A DNA stretch of 24,699 nucleotides from Thermoplasmata archaeon (GCA_021797055.1 JAKAAI010000019.1:1-24699); one strand, 5' to 3'. Positions 1-7,415 are shown, numbered from the stretch's first letter. Translations and numbers: made by a program. The notes: generated from the sequence alone by a model not told the origin.

Positions 1-168
1 CGGAAAGGCATTGCTGAAAAACCTATCCAAGTTTTCAGCAGAAATATCGATTGGAAGATAAACCGAGTCAATCTTCATTCTGGAGAATATGCGATTAAAA
101 ACGAACTGCCCGAAGGATGCAGTAACTGGCCTCCCAATAAGTCCTGTTGGCCCATCTTTCATTTCCAT
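1..168 (-). CDS. aroE: Shikimate 5-dehydrogenase, N-terminal part (cut by window edge)
   Basis: The translation from 168 reads MEMKDGPTGLIGRPVTASFG and continues to base 1. The G-L-I-G-x-P-V-x-x-S-x-G pattern is the conserved N-terminal substrate-binding motif of shikimate dehydrogenase, which reduces 3-dehydroshikimate to shikimate with NADPH. Only about 56 codons are inside the window, so the NADP-binding half cannot be seen. The start is either the ATG at 168 or the in-frame ATG at 162; the latter forms an ATGA overlap with the aroB stop (161-159). Either way the gene is translationally coupled to aroB, so the two form a shikimate operon running off the left edge. Confidence 0.82.
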   Translation of the reverse strand, partial: MEMKDGPTGLIGRPVTASFGQFVFNRIFSRMKIDSVYLPIDISAENLDRFFSNAFP

Positions 169-1232
169 TTCTTTAACATCCCGACAATCGATTCAACGCT
201 CACATCCACATTTTCAGATCTTCCAGGAGATTTTATCAATTGCATCCTGATCATTCCACTGTTAATCTTCTTGTCATTTTTCAAATGCGCTGCGATTCTG
301 TGTATGAATACTTTATCGAGAACAGGTATACTAAGACCATATCTGGCTATAATGTCATGTATATCGGCAGACACTTCATATCCACCAAGGCCAAGATTTT
401 TTAAAATATCCGATTCAATAATCATGCCTCTCAGGATCGCCTGACCATGAGGTAACTTATACCCGGATGCTGCTTCAATAAGGTGACCAATTGTATGTCC
501 AAAGTTTAGTATCTGACGGATTCCAGAAGTTTCATCAAAATCTGATTTAACAACATTCATTTTCAGGTCTATGCATTTCAATACAAGATTCTCAATATCC
601 TGATCTCCTATAAGTTCACCAAAAGACCTATAATTCCTTAGATTGTCAAGAATTGATGAATCAAACAGTAGACCGTATTTCAAAATTTCTCCCAATCCCT
701 GTTTCTGCAGATCCATACCGGAATTAAGATAATCCAGATCGCATATTATTCTCTCCGGCAGCTGGAAAGTACCCACAAGGTTCTTCACGCCATAAAGGTC
801 TATCCCATTCTTTCCACCTATTGAGGCATCTACCATAGCTAAAAGGGTAGTTGGAAAACCAGTAAACGCAACACCTCTTTTATAAGTTGAGCAGGCGAAA
901 CCAACAAGATCTGAAACTGTTCCACCGCCGAAATAAATGACGCTGCTCCGTCTATCTATTTGTGAAAGATGAAGTAATTTAAGAATTGCCTGGTAATTTC
1001 TGAAGGTCTTGTTTATTTCCGAATCATCTATTATTTTAAAATCAATCCATTTTTTTTCAGAAACAAATTTATTGAACCGCTCTTTATTTGATGAGAAGAG
1101 ACCTTCTCCTATCAGTACAATACTCCTAACCTGTTTTCCTGTCTCGGAAAGATATTGCTCTGCCAGATTCCTGCCCACTACAATTTCAGTTTTTTTACCG
1201 ATCCCATCAACCGAGTATAATTTCTTCTTCAA
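159..1232 (-). CDS. aroB: 3-dehydroquinate synthase
   Basis: Converts DAHP to 3-dehydroquinate, the second step of the common aromatic pathway; cytosolic, NAD- and divalent-metal-dependent. The 357-residue protein has the family's full length. GGGTVSDLVGF (about 102-112) is the NAD-binding loop, and FPTTLLAMVDASIGGKNGID (about 126-145) is the signature active-site segment. GLGEILKYG (about 179-187) supplies the glutamate metal ligand; LNFGHTIGHLIEA and LPHGQAI supply the histidine ligands. The apparent start is TTG at 1232. A TATA-like AT-rich stretch on the minus strand near 1247-1262 lies about 26 bases upstream, so the message may be leaderless. Presence of aroB suggests the ordinary DAHP route rather than the ADH-synthase route of many other euryarchaea. 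aroE overlaps its stop. Confidence 0.95.
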   Translation of the reverse strand: MKKKLYSVDGIGKKTEIVVGRNLAEQYLSETGKQVRSIVLIGEGLFSSNKERFNKFVSEKKWIDFKIIDDSEINKTFRNYQAILKLLHLSQIDRRSSVIYFGGGTVSDLVGFACSTYKRGVAFTGFPTTLLAMVDASIGGKNGIDLYGVKNLVGTFQLPERIICDLDYLNSGMDLQKQGLGEILKYGLLFDSSILDNLRNYRSFGELIGDQDIENLVLKCIDLKMNVVKSDFDETSGIRQILNFGHTIGHLIEAASGYKLPHGQAILRGMIIESDILKNLGLGGYEVSADIHDIIARYGLSIPVLDKVFIHRIAAHLKNDKKINSGMIRMQLIKSPGRSENVDVSVESIVGMLKKWK

Positions 1233-1953
1233 CTTTTTCTAATCTTAATACTAAATTTAATGTTTTACTTAATGTCACAATGGTTTTACACCTCGATAAT
1301 CGCTAATCTCGAATAAAGCAGGATATCACATCTCTTGACATGATTTTTGGTTACAGGAGCAGTGGAAATCTATCGACGGCAATATTTTCCAGATGTTGTA
1401 AAGTTGATTTATACCTATGAACATAGACAAAATGTGAGTAGTCAGAATTAATAAACATGATTAACACAAGATTAATGCCACAAATTGATACAACAAATAT
1501 CACAAATCCGGCTTGATCGTATTAAATTCATTTTGGTGATTTTAAGATGGTACCTGAATGATGATTTTGATTTAGGTATTTGAACAAACTATATTTTTCT
1601 TATCAGTATACCACACAGGTAATTCTAAAGGAATCTGAAACTACAGGGATTTAAAACACTATTAAAAGTTGAAAAGTCAAAAATGATCTAACATGATTGA
1701 ATCCAGAATGGATCTGGATGCCTTTATCTTAGAAATTAGCTGAATTATCAACATGATAATCAGGAATAGGAATTACGGCGAATCCCTAAAATCCTGTTAA
1801 CGAGAAATTGACATCAAAACCATAAACGGCTTCTCTGAAGATTACAACGCCTCCTTAGTTGAATCCTATTTTGCTCCTGAAAAAAATACATCTCTCTGAA
1901 AAGTTTGCCCCTAATAAGTTGGTCCACAGCTACGTTAGATGAAAATTTTCTGA
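1233..1953. other. Gene-poor intergenic region
   Basis: About 720 AT-rich bases between the aroB promoter and the 3' end of the CARF-like regulator. Reading both strands I find no open frame with recognisable coding character, no tRNA-like fold and no long repeat. A short open stretch at about 1801-1899 (plus strand) reads REIDIKTINGFSEDYNASLV and further before a stop. It is peptide-like and might be debris of a decayed gene or transposase, but I cannot assign it. Confidence 0.5.
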
Positions 1954-2616
1954 TTAAAGGAGCCTTTTTCCAAATTCCGTCAACTTATATACATATGGGG
2001 AGTTTACCATGCCTAGCCCCTTTCTTGTTACGATCTCTAGATGTTCCAAGTGTTTAAGTCTCCTCGACATGGAAGAGACAGAAACTTGAAAATGATGCGC
2101 AAGCTCTAGGTTAGTTTGATGCTTTTCAGAAATTAAAGAAATGAGCTCAAAATAACGGTTTTTGTAAATCTTTATTTTTTTTAATCTATTCACATCGGTT
2201 TTTACTACTGCTATTTTTTCCTTATCGAATATTACAAGTGGTGCATCCTTGAAATAAGCATGAAGGGTTAGAGCTGAAAGTGCCATTCCTGATCCACTTG
2301 CGATGTTTATCCAGGATGGGAATCCATAATTTTTACAGATCTTTTCAAGTATTAGGTAAACCTCATAAAAATTATTTATGTCATAGATTGGCACAACCTC
2401 CATTTTAATGTCAAACTGTCTCGATAAATCAACCAATTCACCTTCAATTCTTTCATTCTTCTTAGAAAGAACGAACACTCTTTCTACTTTTGTATTTTTC
2501 TCTAAAATGATCTTTATCAATGGGATGGTCTCCCAATCAAAAAGCGAAATGGCGTATTTTCCAGGCATTTGTTCAGAGCATGAATTGATTATTAAACTTT
2601 TCTTTCGTTTGCACAA
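1954..2616 (-). CDS. CARF-like sensor domain fused to winged-helix DNA-binding domain
   Basis: A 220-residue soluble regulator. Residues about 6-140 look like a Rossmann-type CARF domain of the Csa3/HFX_2341 kind: a beta strand (KSLIIN), a helix after DWETIPL, a strand with the label VERVFVLSKK, the VVPIYD strand, then the loop-helix NIASGSGMALSALTL (104-118), which aligns with the N-x-(S/T)-G-G-(T/S)-K nucleotide-binding loop of CARF proteins. Residues about 153-220 form a MarR-like winged helix (VSVSSMSRRLKHLEHLEIV). The start is TTG at 2616, because a stop lies five codons upstream. It is divergent from the YedE-type transporter gene, 67 bases away, so it probably regulates that group; the ligand is unknown. 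No cas genes are in the window. The CARF call rests on pattern, not on a profile search. Confidence 0.7.
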   Translation of the reverse strand: MCKRKKSLIINSCSEQMPGKYAISLFDWETIPLIKIILEKNTKVERVFVLSKKNERIEGELVDLSRQFDIKMEVVPIYDINNFYEVYLILEKICKNYGFPSWINIASGSGMALSALTLHAYFKDAPLVIFDKEKIAVVKTDVNRLKKIKIYKNRYFELISLISEKHQTNLELAHHFQVSVSSMSRRLKHLEHLEIVTRKGLGMVNSPYVYKLTEFGKRLL

Positions 2617-2638
2617 AAAGTGGAAATATTATGCACAG

Positions 2639-2653
2639 ATTAATTATATTAAT
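2639..2653. promoter_or_regulatory. Repeated ATTAAT element / TATA region in divergent promoter
   Basis: ATTAAT-TAT-ATTAAT: two self-complementary hexamers three bases apart, so the element is both a direct and an inverted repeat. It lies between the CARF-like regulator (start 2616) and the transporter gene (start 2684). On the plus strand it is about 26 bases before 2674 and can serve as the TATA box for the sulfur genes. Its symmetry would also let a dimeric regulator bind. Confidence 0.4.
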
Positions 2654-2683
2654 AAACAGATATCACATAAACTTTTGGGGAAT

Positions 2684-3466
2684 ATGACTATATCATACAC
2701 AGCGGCGTTGTGGATAGGTATATTTATTGGAGCTGCAATTGGTGGTTTTGCTGAGTTATGGGGTATTTCAAATTCAGACATACTTCTCAGGCTTTCCAAA
2801 TGGGAAGACAGGCTATTCATAAACTGCATAGCAATTGCTATAGGCGTAGGTGCTGTTGCATTGTATGGCCTCGCAGCCTTGGGTGTCAGTTTCCACTTCG
2901 GCGTAAAACCTATCTATGTTATCGGAGTTGCGCTAGGTGCTGTTATTTTTGGCTCCGGTATAGCTTTGTCCGGGTATGTCCCGGGAACTGAATGGATGGC
3001 ATTGGGAGAAGGTCGAAGAGAAGCAGTATACGCTGTAGCTGGTGGTCTTCTGGGTGCAGCAGCATGGACTATTCTGTATCAAACACCTGTCGGTCAGTGG
3101 CTCGTGAATACTGACAACTACGGCGAACTTTATCTAGGAGGTAAAGTAGGTACAAATTTATTTGATGGTTTTCTGATTTCTATAGCATGGCTTGCATTGA
3201 TGTTAATGGTAGCTTATTTTCTTCCAAGATACAAAGGTGGCAAAAGTTGTGTTTACATTGGGACTCATTCGAACTATGAAATGCCTCCTCCTGAGCTAGC
3301 AATGCATAAGGAAGCCACTGAGACATTAATCGAGGGCAGTTCGTTACCAATCGGTCCTAGAGATAAGCTTGCCCGCAATGCTAATGAGCATTGGGCACCA
3401 AATAACAGCCTTAAGTGGATGCTGACATTCGTTGGAGCTTTTATTGGATTAATCGTGGCCCTTTAA
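2684..3466 (+). CDS. YedE/YeeE-type sulfur-compound transporter, N-terminal piece
   Basis: An integral membrane protein of 260 residues with about six hydrophobic segments, in the DUF395/Sul_transp (COG2391) family that imports thiosulfate or other reduced sulfur. The family repeat motif is seen in GSGIALSGYVPGTEWMALGE, followed by the glycine-rich helix of the first half-repeat. The usual cysteine of the G-C-x-P-G-T loop is absent (GYVPGT). A polar loop of about 60 residues precedes the last helix (WMLTFVGAFIGLIVAL), which is cut by TAA at 3464-3466. The next ATG follows at once in the same frame, and the next protein carries the second half-repeat, so this is the first part of a roughly 400-residue transporter. 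An open frame continues upstream to 2408, but ATG 2684 is preferred: it follows GGGG at 2677-2680 and begins just before the first membrane helix. Confidence 0.8.
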   Translation: MTISYTAALWIGIFIGAAIGGFAELWGISNSDILLRLSKWEDRLFINCIAIAIGVGAVALYGLAALGVSFHFGVKPIYVIGVALGAVIFGSGIALSGYVPGTEWMALGEGRREAVYAVAGGLLGAAAWTILYQTPVGQWLVNTDNYGELYLGGKVGTNLFDGFLISIAWLALMLMVAYFLPRYKGGKSCVYIGTHSNYEMPPPELAMHKEATETLIEGSSLPIGPRDKLARNANEHWAPNNSLKWMLTFVGAFIGLIVAL

Positions 3467-3904
3467 ATGTTCTTGCATCAAATATTTGGCGAATCGACGA
3501 CATATAGCTGGATGGTTGGATATCCGTGGCTGCCCTCGTACAATTATAGCAAACTAGTATTTGCCACCGTAGGGTGGGAACCATTCACCGATATAGGCAC
3601 ACTTCTTGGAGCTTTTCTCGTATCAATATTTGTCTCCAGAAGGTTTCAATCCTTCAATTACTGGGTACCGAGGACTTGGAAGAAGCGGTTTGGACCAAAT
3701 GAGCTAAAAAGAGCCGTAGGTGTTTTTTCTGGTTCTTTTCTTGTCCTCTTTGGGGCCAGAATGGCAGACGGCTGCGCTTCCGGTCACATTCTAAGCGGAG
3801 ATCTTCAAATGGCGGCAAGCAGTATTGAATTTTTTGTTGTGGTAGCGATCAGTCTTCTGATAGTTGGCAGGGTACTTTATGGTAAATCAAAGGGGGTTAA
3901 TTAA
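3467..3904 (+). CDS. YedE/YeeE-type transporter, C-terminal piece
   Basis: 145 residues carrying the second half-repeat of the YedE/YeeE fold: hydrophobic segments near residues 45-60, 85-105 and 118-140, and the signature [16 protein letters not shown] (about 98-113). Its cysteine corresponds to a conserved pore cysteine of characterised YeeE thiosulfate transporters. The first residues ([10 protein letters not shown]) look like the end of a helix begun by the preceding protein rather than a new N-terminus. ATG 3467 directly follows the TAA of that protein in the same frame, and no purine-rich ribosome binding site precedes it. Expression must therefore depend on reinitiation, stop-codon readthrough or complementation of two fragments; a recent nonsense mutation is the simplest alternative. 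Confidence 0.78.
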   Translation: MFLHQIFGESTTYSWMVGYPWLPSYNYSKLVFATVGWEPFTDIGTLLGAFLVSIFVSRRFQSFNYWVPRTWKKRFGPNELKRAVGVFSGSFLVLFGARMADGCASGHILSGDLQMAASSIEFFVVVAISLLIVGRVLYGKSKGVN

Positions 3905-4144
3905 ATGAACAACAACAATAAAGAAGAGAGAAAAAATGAGAAGGGGGTTAAAGTGTTTATAATCGCCATGACAGCTTTACTGGTCATCGTGGCCGCATTC
4001 ACTGTAGGCTCTTATAATGGCTACGATCCAAGCCCGTCTTCAGTTTCCGCGACGGCGTTTGTTTTAATACTAATGCTTCTTCTAACCACTGTGTGGTACA
4101 GAACAAAGTATCCTGGATACTCAAACGACGGAACAGAGGAATAA
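3905..4144 (+). CDS. Small two-helix membrane protein of the sulfur gene group
   Basis: 79 residues: a charged, asparagine- and lysine-rich N-terminus, one membrane segment at about 15-37 (VFIIAMTALLVIVAAFTVGS), a short proline/serine loop and a second segment at about 50-66, then a charged tail. I recognise no family. A strong GGGGGT ribosome binding site lies about eight bases before the ATG. The ATG directly follows the stop of the transporter piece, again in the same frame (TAA-ATG). Its position suggests an accessory subunit of the transporter. It lacks the C-P-x-P motif of TusA, the common partner of YedE proteins. Confidence 0.65.
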   Translation: MNNNNKEERKNEKGVKVFIIAMTALLVIVAAFTVGSYNGYDPSPSSVSATAFVLILMLLLTTVWYRTKYPGYSNDGTEE

Positions 4145-4199
4145 TACAAATTTAATGTATAATTTGAAATATATTGCTGAAATAAAGAAGTGAATATAA

Positions 4200-4547
4200 A
4201 TGGCGAAAATTCTGGTAATGTTAATTACAGGAAAGGAAAACATAAACACTGAGATGGTGGCATTCAGTTTTGCCTTCAACGCAGTGAAAAATGCCAAGTC
4301 AAACGTTGAATTTCTATTTCTGGGAAGGGGAGTGCAAGCTGCGAATAAAAATCAGAAAAGTTCTCCGCAGTTTTTAGAACAGATCAATATGCTCCGGTCC
4401 GAAGGAATACCCTTGAAGATTTGCAAGGTGAGCATGTCTGGTGAAGGTCTTACAGAGAACGATATATTTTCTGGATTGGAACCAGTTTATGGTGGAGTCG
4501 AAGTTGATTCCAGGATTCATGACGGATATTCGGTAATAACATTCTAG
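4200..4547 (+). CDS. DsrE/DsrF-family sulfur-transfer-like protein
   Basis: 115-residue soluble alpha/beta protein. The N-terminal strand AKILVMLITGKENIN, a helix with FAFNAVKNA, the strand NVEFLFLGRGVQ, a helix ending LRSEGIP, then ICKVSMSGEGL and a C-terminal DGYSVITF follow the DsrE-like fold. Cys75 is at the position where sulfur-carrying DsrE proteins hold persulfide. The family binds or relays sulfur in the cytoplasm in trimers or hexamers, sometimes with TusA. It lies 55 bases after the small membrane protein, with AAGTGA upstream of its ATG, and is followed by the TauE/SafE permease. A role in receiving sulfur brought in by the YedE-type transporter is an inference from context. Confidence 0.75.
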   Translation: MAKILVMLITGKENINTEMVAFSFAFNAVKNAKSNVEFLFLGRGVQAANKNQKSSPQFLEQINMLRSEGIPLKICKVSMSGEGLTENDIFSGLEPVYGGVEVDSRIHDGYSVITF

Positions 4548-4603
4548 GTCAGATCTTTACGATAACCGAAATACAAATAATTCTGTCAATAATTTCAGGG
4601 ATT

Positions 4604-5350
4604 TTGGTAGGTTTTTCGCTGGGACTTATCGGTGGTGGAGGTTCAATACTCGCCATTCCACTATTGATCTATTTTGTTGGATTTGATCATCCACACATAG
4701 TCATTGGAACAACTGCACTGGCAGTTGGCATAAACGCCTACTTGAATCTTATTCCACATACTCTTAAGAAACATGTCAACTATAAGATTGGCATTGAATT
4801 CACTTTGCCTGGGATCGTCGGAGTCCTGGTGGGTTCTGAGCTCGGACTGCTGACCCCCGGTAACGATCTTCTATTCTTTTTCAGTTTTTTGATGATCGGC
4901 ATAGCAGTTTACATGCTCAACCGAAAATGCATTGATATCTCTCAGGTTGAGAGAAAGATTTCTAAATCATCAAGATCTTTGGCGGTACTGATCCTAACTG
5001 GTCTTACTGTGGGATTTGCTTCAGGTTATTTTGGCATAGGTGGTGGATTCCTTATAGTTCCAGGGCTGCTTTTCGGTGGGGGTCTAAATATATTGCAAGC
5101 TGTGGGGACATCGCTAATGGCCGTTGGAACTTTTGGTGTAATAACTGCAGCCAGATATGCAATAAGTGGAGATCTCAACTTAATAATTTCTGCACTTTTC
5201 ATAATAGGTGGTATACTTGGCGGGTGGTTTGGCGCAAGACTTGCAGGCAAAGTACCTAAAAGAAGACTGACTCAGATATTCGCAATAATAGTTATAATTG
5301 TTGCCCTATACATAATGTACCAGAACTATACTGTGGTTCTGCACCTTTAA
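4604..5350 (+). CDS. TauE/SafE-family sulfite/organosulfonate permease
   Basis: A membrane protein of at least 248 residues with about seven to eight hydrophobic segments and the internal duplication typical of TauE/SafE (DUF81): LIGGGGSILAIPLLIYF near the N-terminus and YFGIGGGFLIVPGLLF near residue 145. The family exports sulfite or sulfonates, or moves related anions. The listed start is TTG at 4604, the only standard start codon, but the frame is open back to 4523 and the first membrane helix clearly begins upstream (about TEIQIILSIISGILVGF from 4565). The true N-terminus is probably near 4562, with a non-standard start codon such as ATA or ATT, or a changed ATG. It could remove sulfite produced by the transporter/DsrE system. 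Confidence 0.85.
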   Translation: MVGFSLGLIGGGGSILAIPLLIYFVGFDHPHIVIGTTALAVGINAYLNLIPHTLKKHVNYKIGIEFTLPGIVGVLVGSELGLLTPGNDLLFFFSFLMIGIAVYMLNRKCIDISQVERKISKSSRSLAVLILTGLTVGFASGYFGIGGGFLIVPGLLFGGGLNILQAVGTSLMAVGTFGVITAARYAISGDLNLIISALFIIGGILGGWFGARLAGKVPKRRLTQIFAIIVIIVALYIMYQNYTVVLHL

Positions 5351-5891
5351 TTTGTGTTTATATAGCAAAGGGCTGCGTCCCGCTTGAAGATCGCACTATG
5401 AGAAAGGATTATCGATAACTGGTTACGTCAATAACATTGATCAATCTTGAATCTCAGAAATTGCTCAAATCGACATCATCATAACTGGAATCGCAGGAAT
5501 ATAGACAAACAAAATAGTGTTAAAAAATTATTAAAGATCACATATCTAGCAGGGAATTTCATTTTTGCATCTCAATTTAAGAATTTTTGCAAATGATTCA
5601 ATGCTCTCGCAAGACTTACTTATTAAGTCGCTCCTTTTATTCTGATGAAAGTATTATCAAATGTAAATTGGGTAAATGGTTTTGAGATGGCCAGAGAGAA
5701 ATGAGAGATCAGCATTTCGAATGTCTGAGTAGTGACCAGGCAGAACACAATCTGGGTGATCCAGCTATGCAACGGACATAGTAAAGAATGGCAATTCAAG
5801 TCACTTATTTTCATTCTTGTATTGTTACGGGAAATTAGACCAGTATTCGAAAAGATCTCTCTTCCAATGACTATCACTATTTCGCTATATT
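5351..5891. other. Gene-poor region between the sulfur group and the membrane operon
   Basis: About 540 bases with no convincing gene. Open stretches on both strands at about 5620-5890 lack ribosome binding sites and family-like patterns. On the plus strand two adjoining short frames near 5640-5780 (MKVLSNVNWVNGFEMAREK, then RDQHFECLSSDQAEHNLGDP after a frame change) look like possible gene debris, but I cannot name a parent. An inverted repeat GACTTA-CTTAT-TAAGTC lies at 5613-5629. Confidence 0.45.
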
Positions 5892-6197
5892 TCAAGATGG
5901 TTTTTTCCTATCTCTGTTGTGGAAATTCAGTTTTCCTACATATTCCAATATCCAGTTTACCAATTTTTCATAGGATTGCAAACCTTCCTCTGCAATTCTT
6001 ACCAGCCCATCTTCATTTACGATCAGATTCCTTTCGGACATCCAGTCTAAATAATTAATCAACCGATCATATGCGAGTCCAGTCCTGACGGAAAGATTTG
6101 AACGATTTGCTGCTCCTTCCTCAGCAAGGCTGTAAAGGATCCTTGCTACAAGATATAGATCAGGTTTGAACAGCTGATTCCTGGAATCTTTCAGCAA
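5892..6197 (-). CDS. Small winged-helix DNA-binding protein
   Basis: 101 residues. YLVARILYSLAEEGAANRSN followed by a recognition-helix-like segment and LDWMSERNLIVNEDGLVRIA fits the compact archaeal winged-helix proteins (HTH_45 / COG3432 type). The C-terminus has a further helix (LQSYEKLVNWILEYVGKL) that could dimerise. The apparent start is TTG at 6197, overlapping the upstream membrane-protein gene by 38 bases, with GAGGTGG immediately upstream; the next codon CTG is an alternative. It is the last gene of a three-gene operon with two membrane proteins and may be its autoregulator. The target is unknown. Confidence 0.7.
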   Translation of the reverse strand: MLKDSRNQLFKPDLYLVARILYSLAEEGAANRSNLSVRTGLAYDRLINYLDWMSERNLIVNEDGLVRIAEEGLQSYEKLVNWILEYVGKLNFHNRDRKKPS

Positions 6198-6879
6198 ACC
6201 ACCTCAGCTGCTTTATTGTGTTTTTCATGTCACTGATTTCATTCAATGAATTTTTAATTTCCCGGTGTTTTAAGAGGATTGCTAAAATGATTGATAATAT
6301 GACTACCAATAATTGATAAAGGTAGAAAGGCCTCAGATCAATTGCTGGTAGCCGAAATAGCAGCACAAGATTTATTGGAAGAAAGAGTGACAGAATGAGA
6401 TAAATCATAAAAGCATAAACAAGTATCACCGTTCCAGTATAAAATGAAAAACCGTTCTTGCCTTTTGAGATATTTCCCAAAAGCGAATCCCAGTCCTGAC
6501 TTACGATAAATTTCACAATATCCTTAATTTCCCAATGTTCAAAAGACACAATGTTATTTACTTCAATTTTTTTCTTAATTGCTTTGCTTTTTCTATAGAC
6601 ATATACGTATAAGGCGATGCCTGCGATAAATCCCCCTATATTGAATAGATCCAGATAGTTTCCAGTCGATAGCCTGAAAGTCCCCAAATTAACGACTAAA
6701 TTATCGAAGTCATAATTTAAAATTAACAATAACACTACTAGCAAGATTGTGCTTACAACTAGTATCAGGAAAATTATTTCGGCTGCAGCTTGCCACAGAT
6801 CATCATATCTCTTTGTCTTCTCCATTATAAATTTAAGGGATTCCGCAGCGCTGATAGCTCTATCGGTTGAGTCGGTCAT
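6160..6879 (-). CDS. Four-helix membrane protein of unknown function
   Basis: 239 residues, no recognised family. Hydrophobic segments lie at about 32-55, 77-94, 147-177 and 186-204, separated by a lysine-rich cytoplasmic loop (SKAIKKKIEVNN) with a tryptophan-containing helix (EHWEIKDIVKFIVSQDW). The C-terminal 35 residues (KHREIKNSLNEISDMKNT and on) are charged and helix- or coiled-coil-forming. The ATG overlaps the stop of the upstream gene as ATGA, and the 3' end overlaps the winged-helix gene. The arrangement of an anchored exoprotein, a multi-helix protein and a winged-helix protein resembles a signalling or sensing operon, but no signalling domain is visible. Confidence 0.75.
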   Translation of the reverse strand: MTDSTDRAISAAESLKFIMEKTKRYDDLWQAAAEIIFLILVVSTILLVVLLLILNYDFDNLVVNLGTFRLSTGNYLDLFNIGGFIAGIALYVYVYRKSKAIKKKIEVNNIVSFEHWEIKDIVKFIVSQDWDSLLGNISKGKNGFSFYTGTVILVYAFMIYLILSLFLPINLVLLFRLPAIDLRPFYLYQLLVVILSIILAILLKHREIKNSLNEISDMKNTIKQLRWFAERFQESAVQT

Positions 6880-7415
6880 CTGCTAACCTCCTTATAGTAT
6901 ATAATAAAAGCATTCTTCTCTGACATTATTAGCACCTCATTCCCGCCATCATTGAATAACCCAGTTTTCAGATGCGGATCCTGATTTTTCGTTACTAGTT
7001 TTATGCTGAAGGGATTGAAAAAAGAGAGGTTGTTAATGAAACTGGTGGTTAAATTTAACGCGGGCAGTTTTGATAAGTCGCTGGTTGAGTTGAAAAATAA
7101 ATCAATATATGGAATTATTTTTGTATTATTAAGATCCACTTTGTTAATTGTGAAGTAAGATGAGTTTTCTGGTATTTCAATTGAAAGATTATAAAGTCCA
7201 TTTCCAATCAGATATATTGCGGTTTTTGAATCAAAACCTGGAAGTTTGGCTATAACTATATAATTAGTTTGATTCAATTGCTCATTTTGAACTGATTCAT
7301 AGCCAGAGGAAGAGTGATAAAAAGATACCAGAGTTAATTCTATCGTAATGATTATTATTAAAACAATTATAAGGACTTTAAATTGTTTTAGGTTAATATT
7401 CTCACCTGATTTCAA
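6876..7415 (-). CDS. Membrane-anchored exoprotein with many N-glycosylation sequons
   Basis: 179 residues. A short basic N-terminus is followed by one hydrophobic anchor at about 11-32 (FKVLIIVLIIIITIELTLVS); the rest is a beta-rich domain presumably outside the cell. Seven N-x-S/T sequons are visible (NQT, NLS, NSS, NNT, NST, NLT, NLS), as in surface proteins of Thermoplasma relatives, which glycosylate heavily. No family is recognised. The start is TTG at 7415, with GTGGA a few bases upstream and a TATA-like TTTAATTA (minus strand, 7430-7437). It is the first gene of the three-gene operon. Confidence 0.68.
   Translation of the reverse strand: MKSGENINLKQFKVLIIVLIIIITIELTLVSFYHSSSGYESVQNEQLNQTNYIVIAKLPGFDSKTAIYLIGNGLYNLSIEIPENSSYFTINKVDLNNTKIIPYIDLFFNSTSDLSKLPALNLTTSFINNLSFFNPFSIKLVTKNQDPHLKTGLFNDGGNEVLIMSEKNAFIIYYKEVSR

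Noticed and set aside
2408..2683. Upstream extension of the YedE N-piece frame back to 2408
   Set aside because: It runs antisense through the regulator gene and is polar sequence unlike the family; ATG 2684 follows a GGGG site and starts just before the first membrane helix.
4170..4185. ATTGCTGAAA shared with the leader of the PLP-enzyme operon at about 14093
   Set aside because: Ten bases in AT-rich leaders could recur by chance, and the flanks do not match.
5623..6058. Overlapping open frames on both strands (90 and 108 codons) in the gap before the winged-helix gene
   Set aside because: No ribosome binding site, cysteine- and serine-rich low-quality translations, no family pattern; the plus-strand one runs into the antisense of a better-supported gene.
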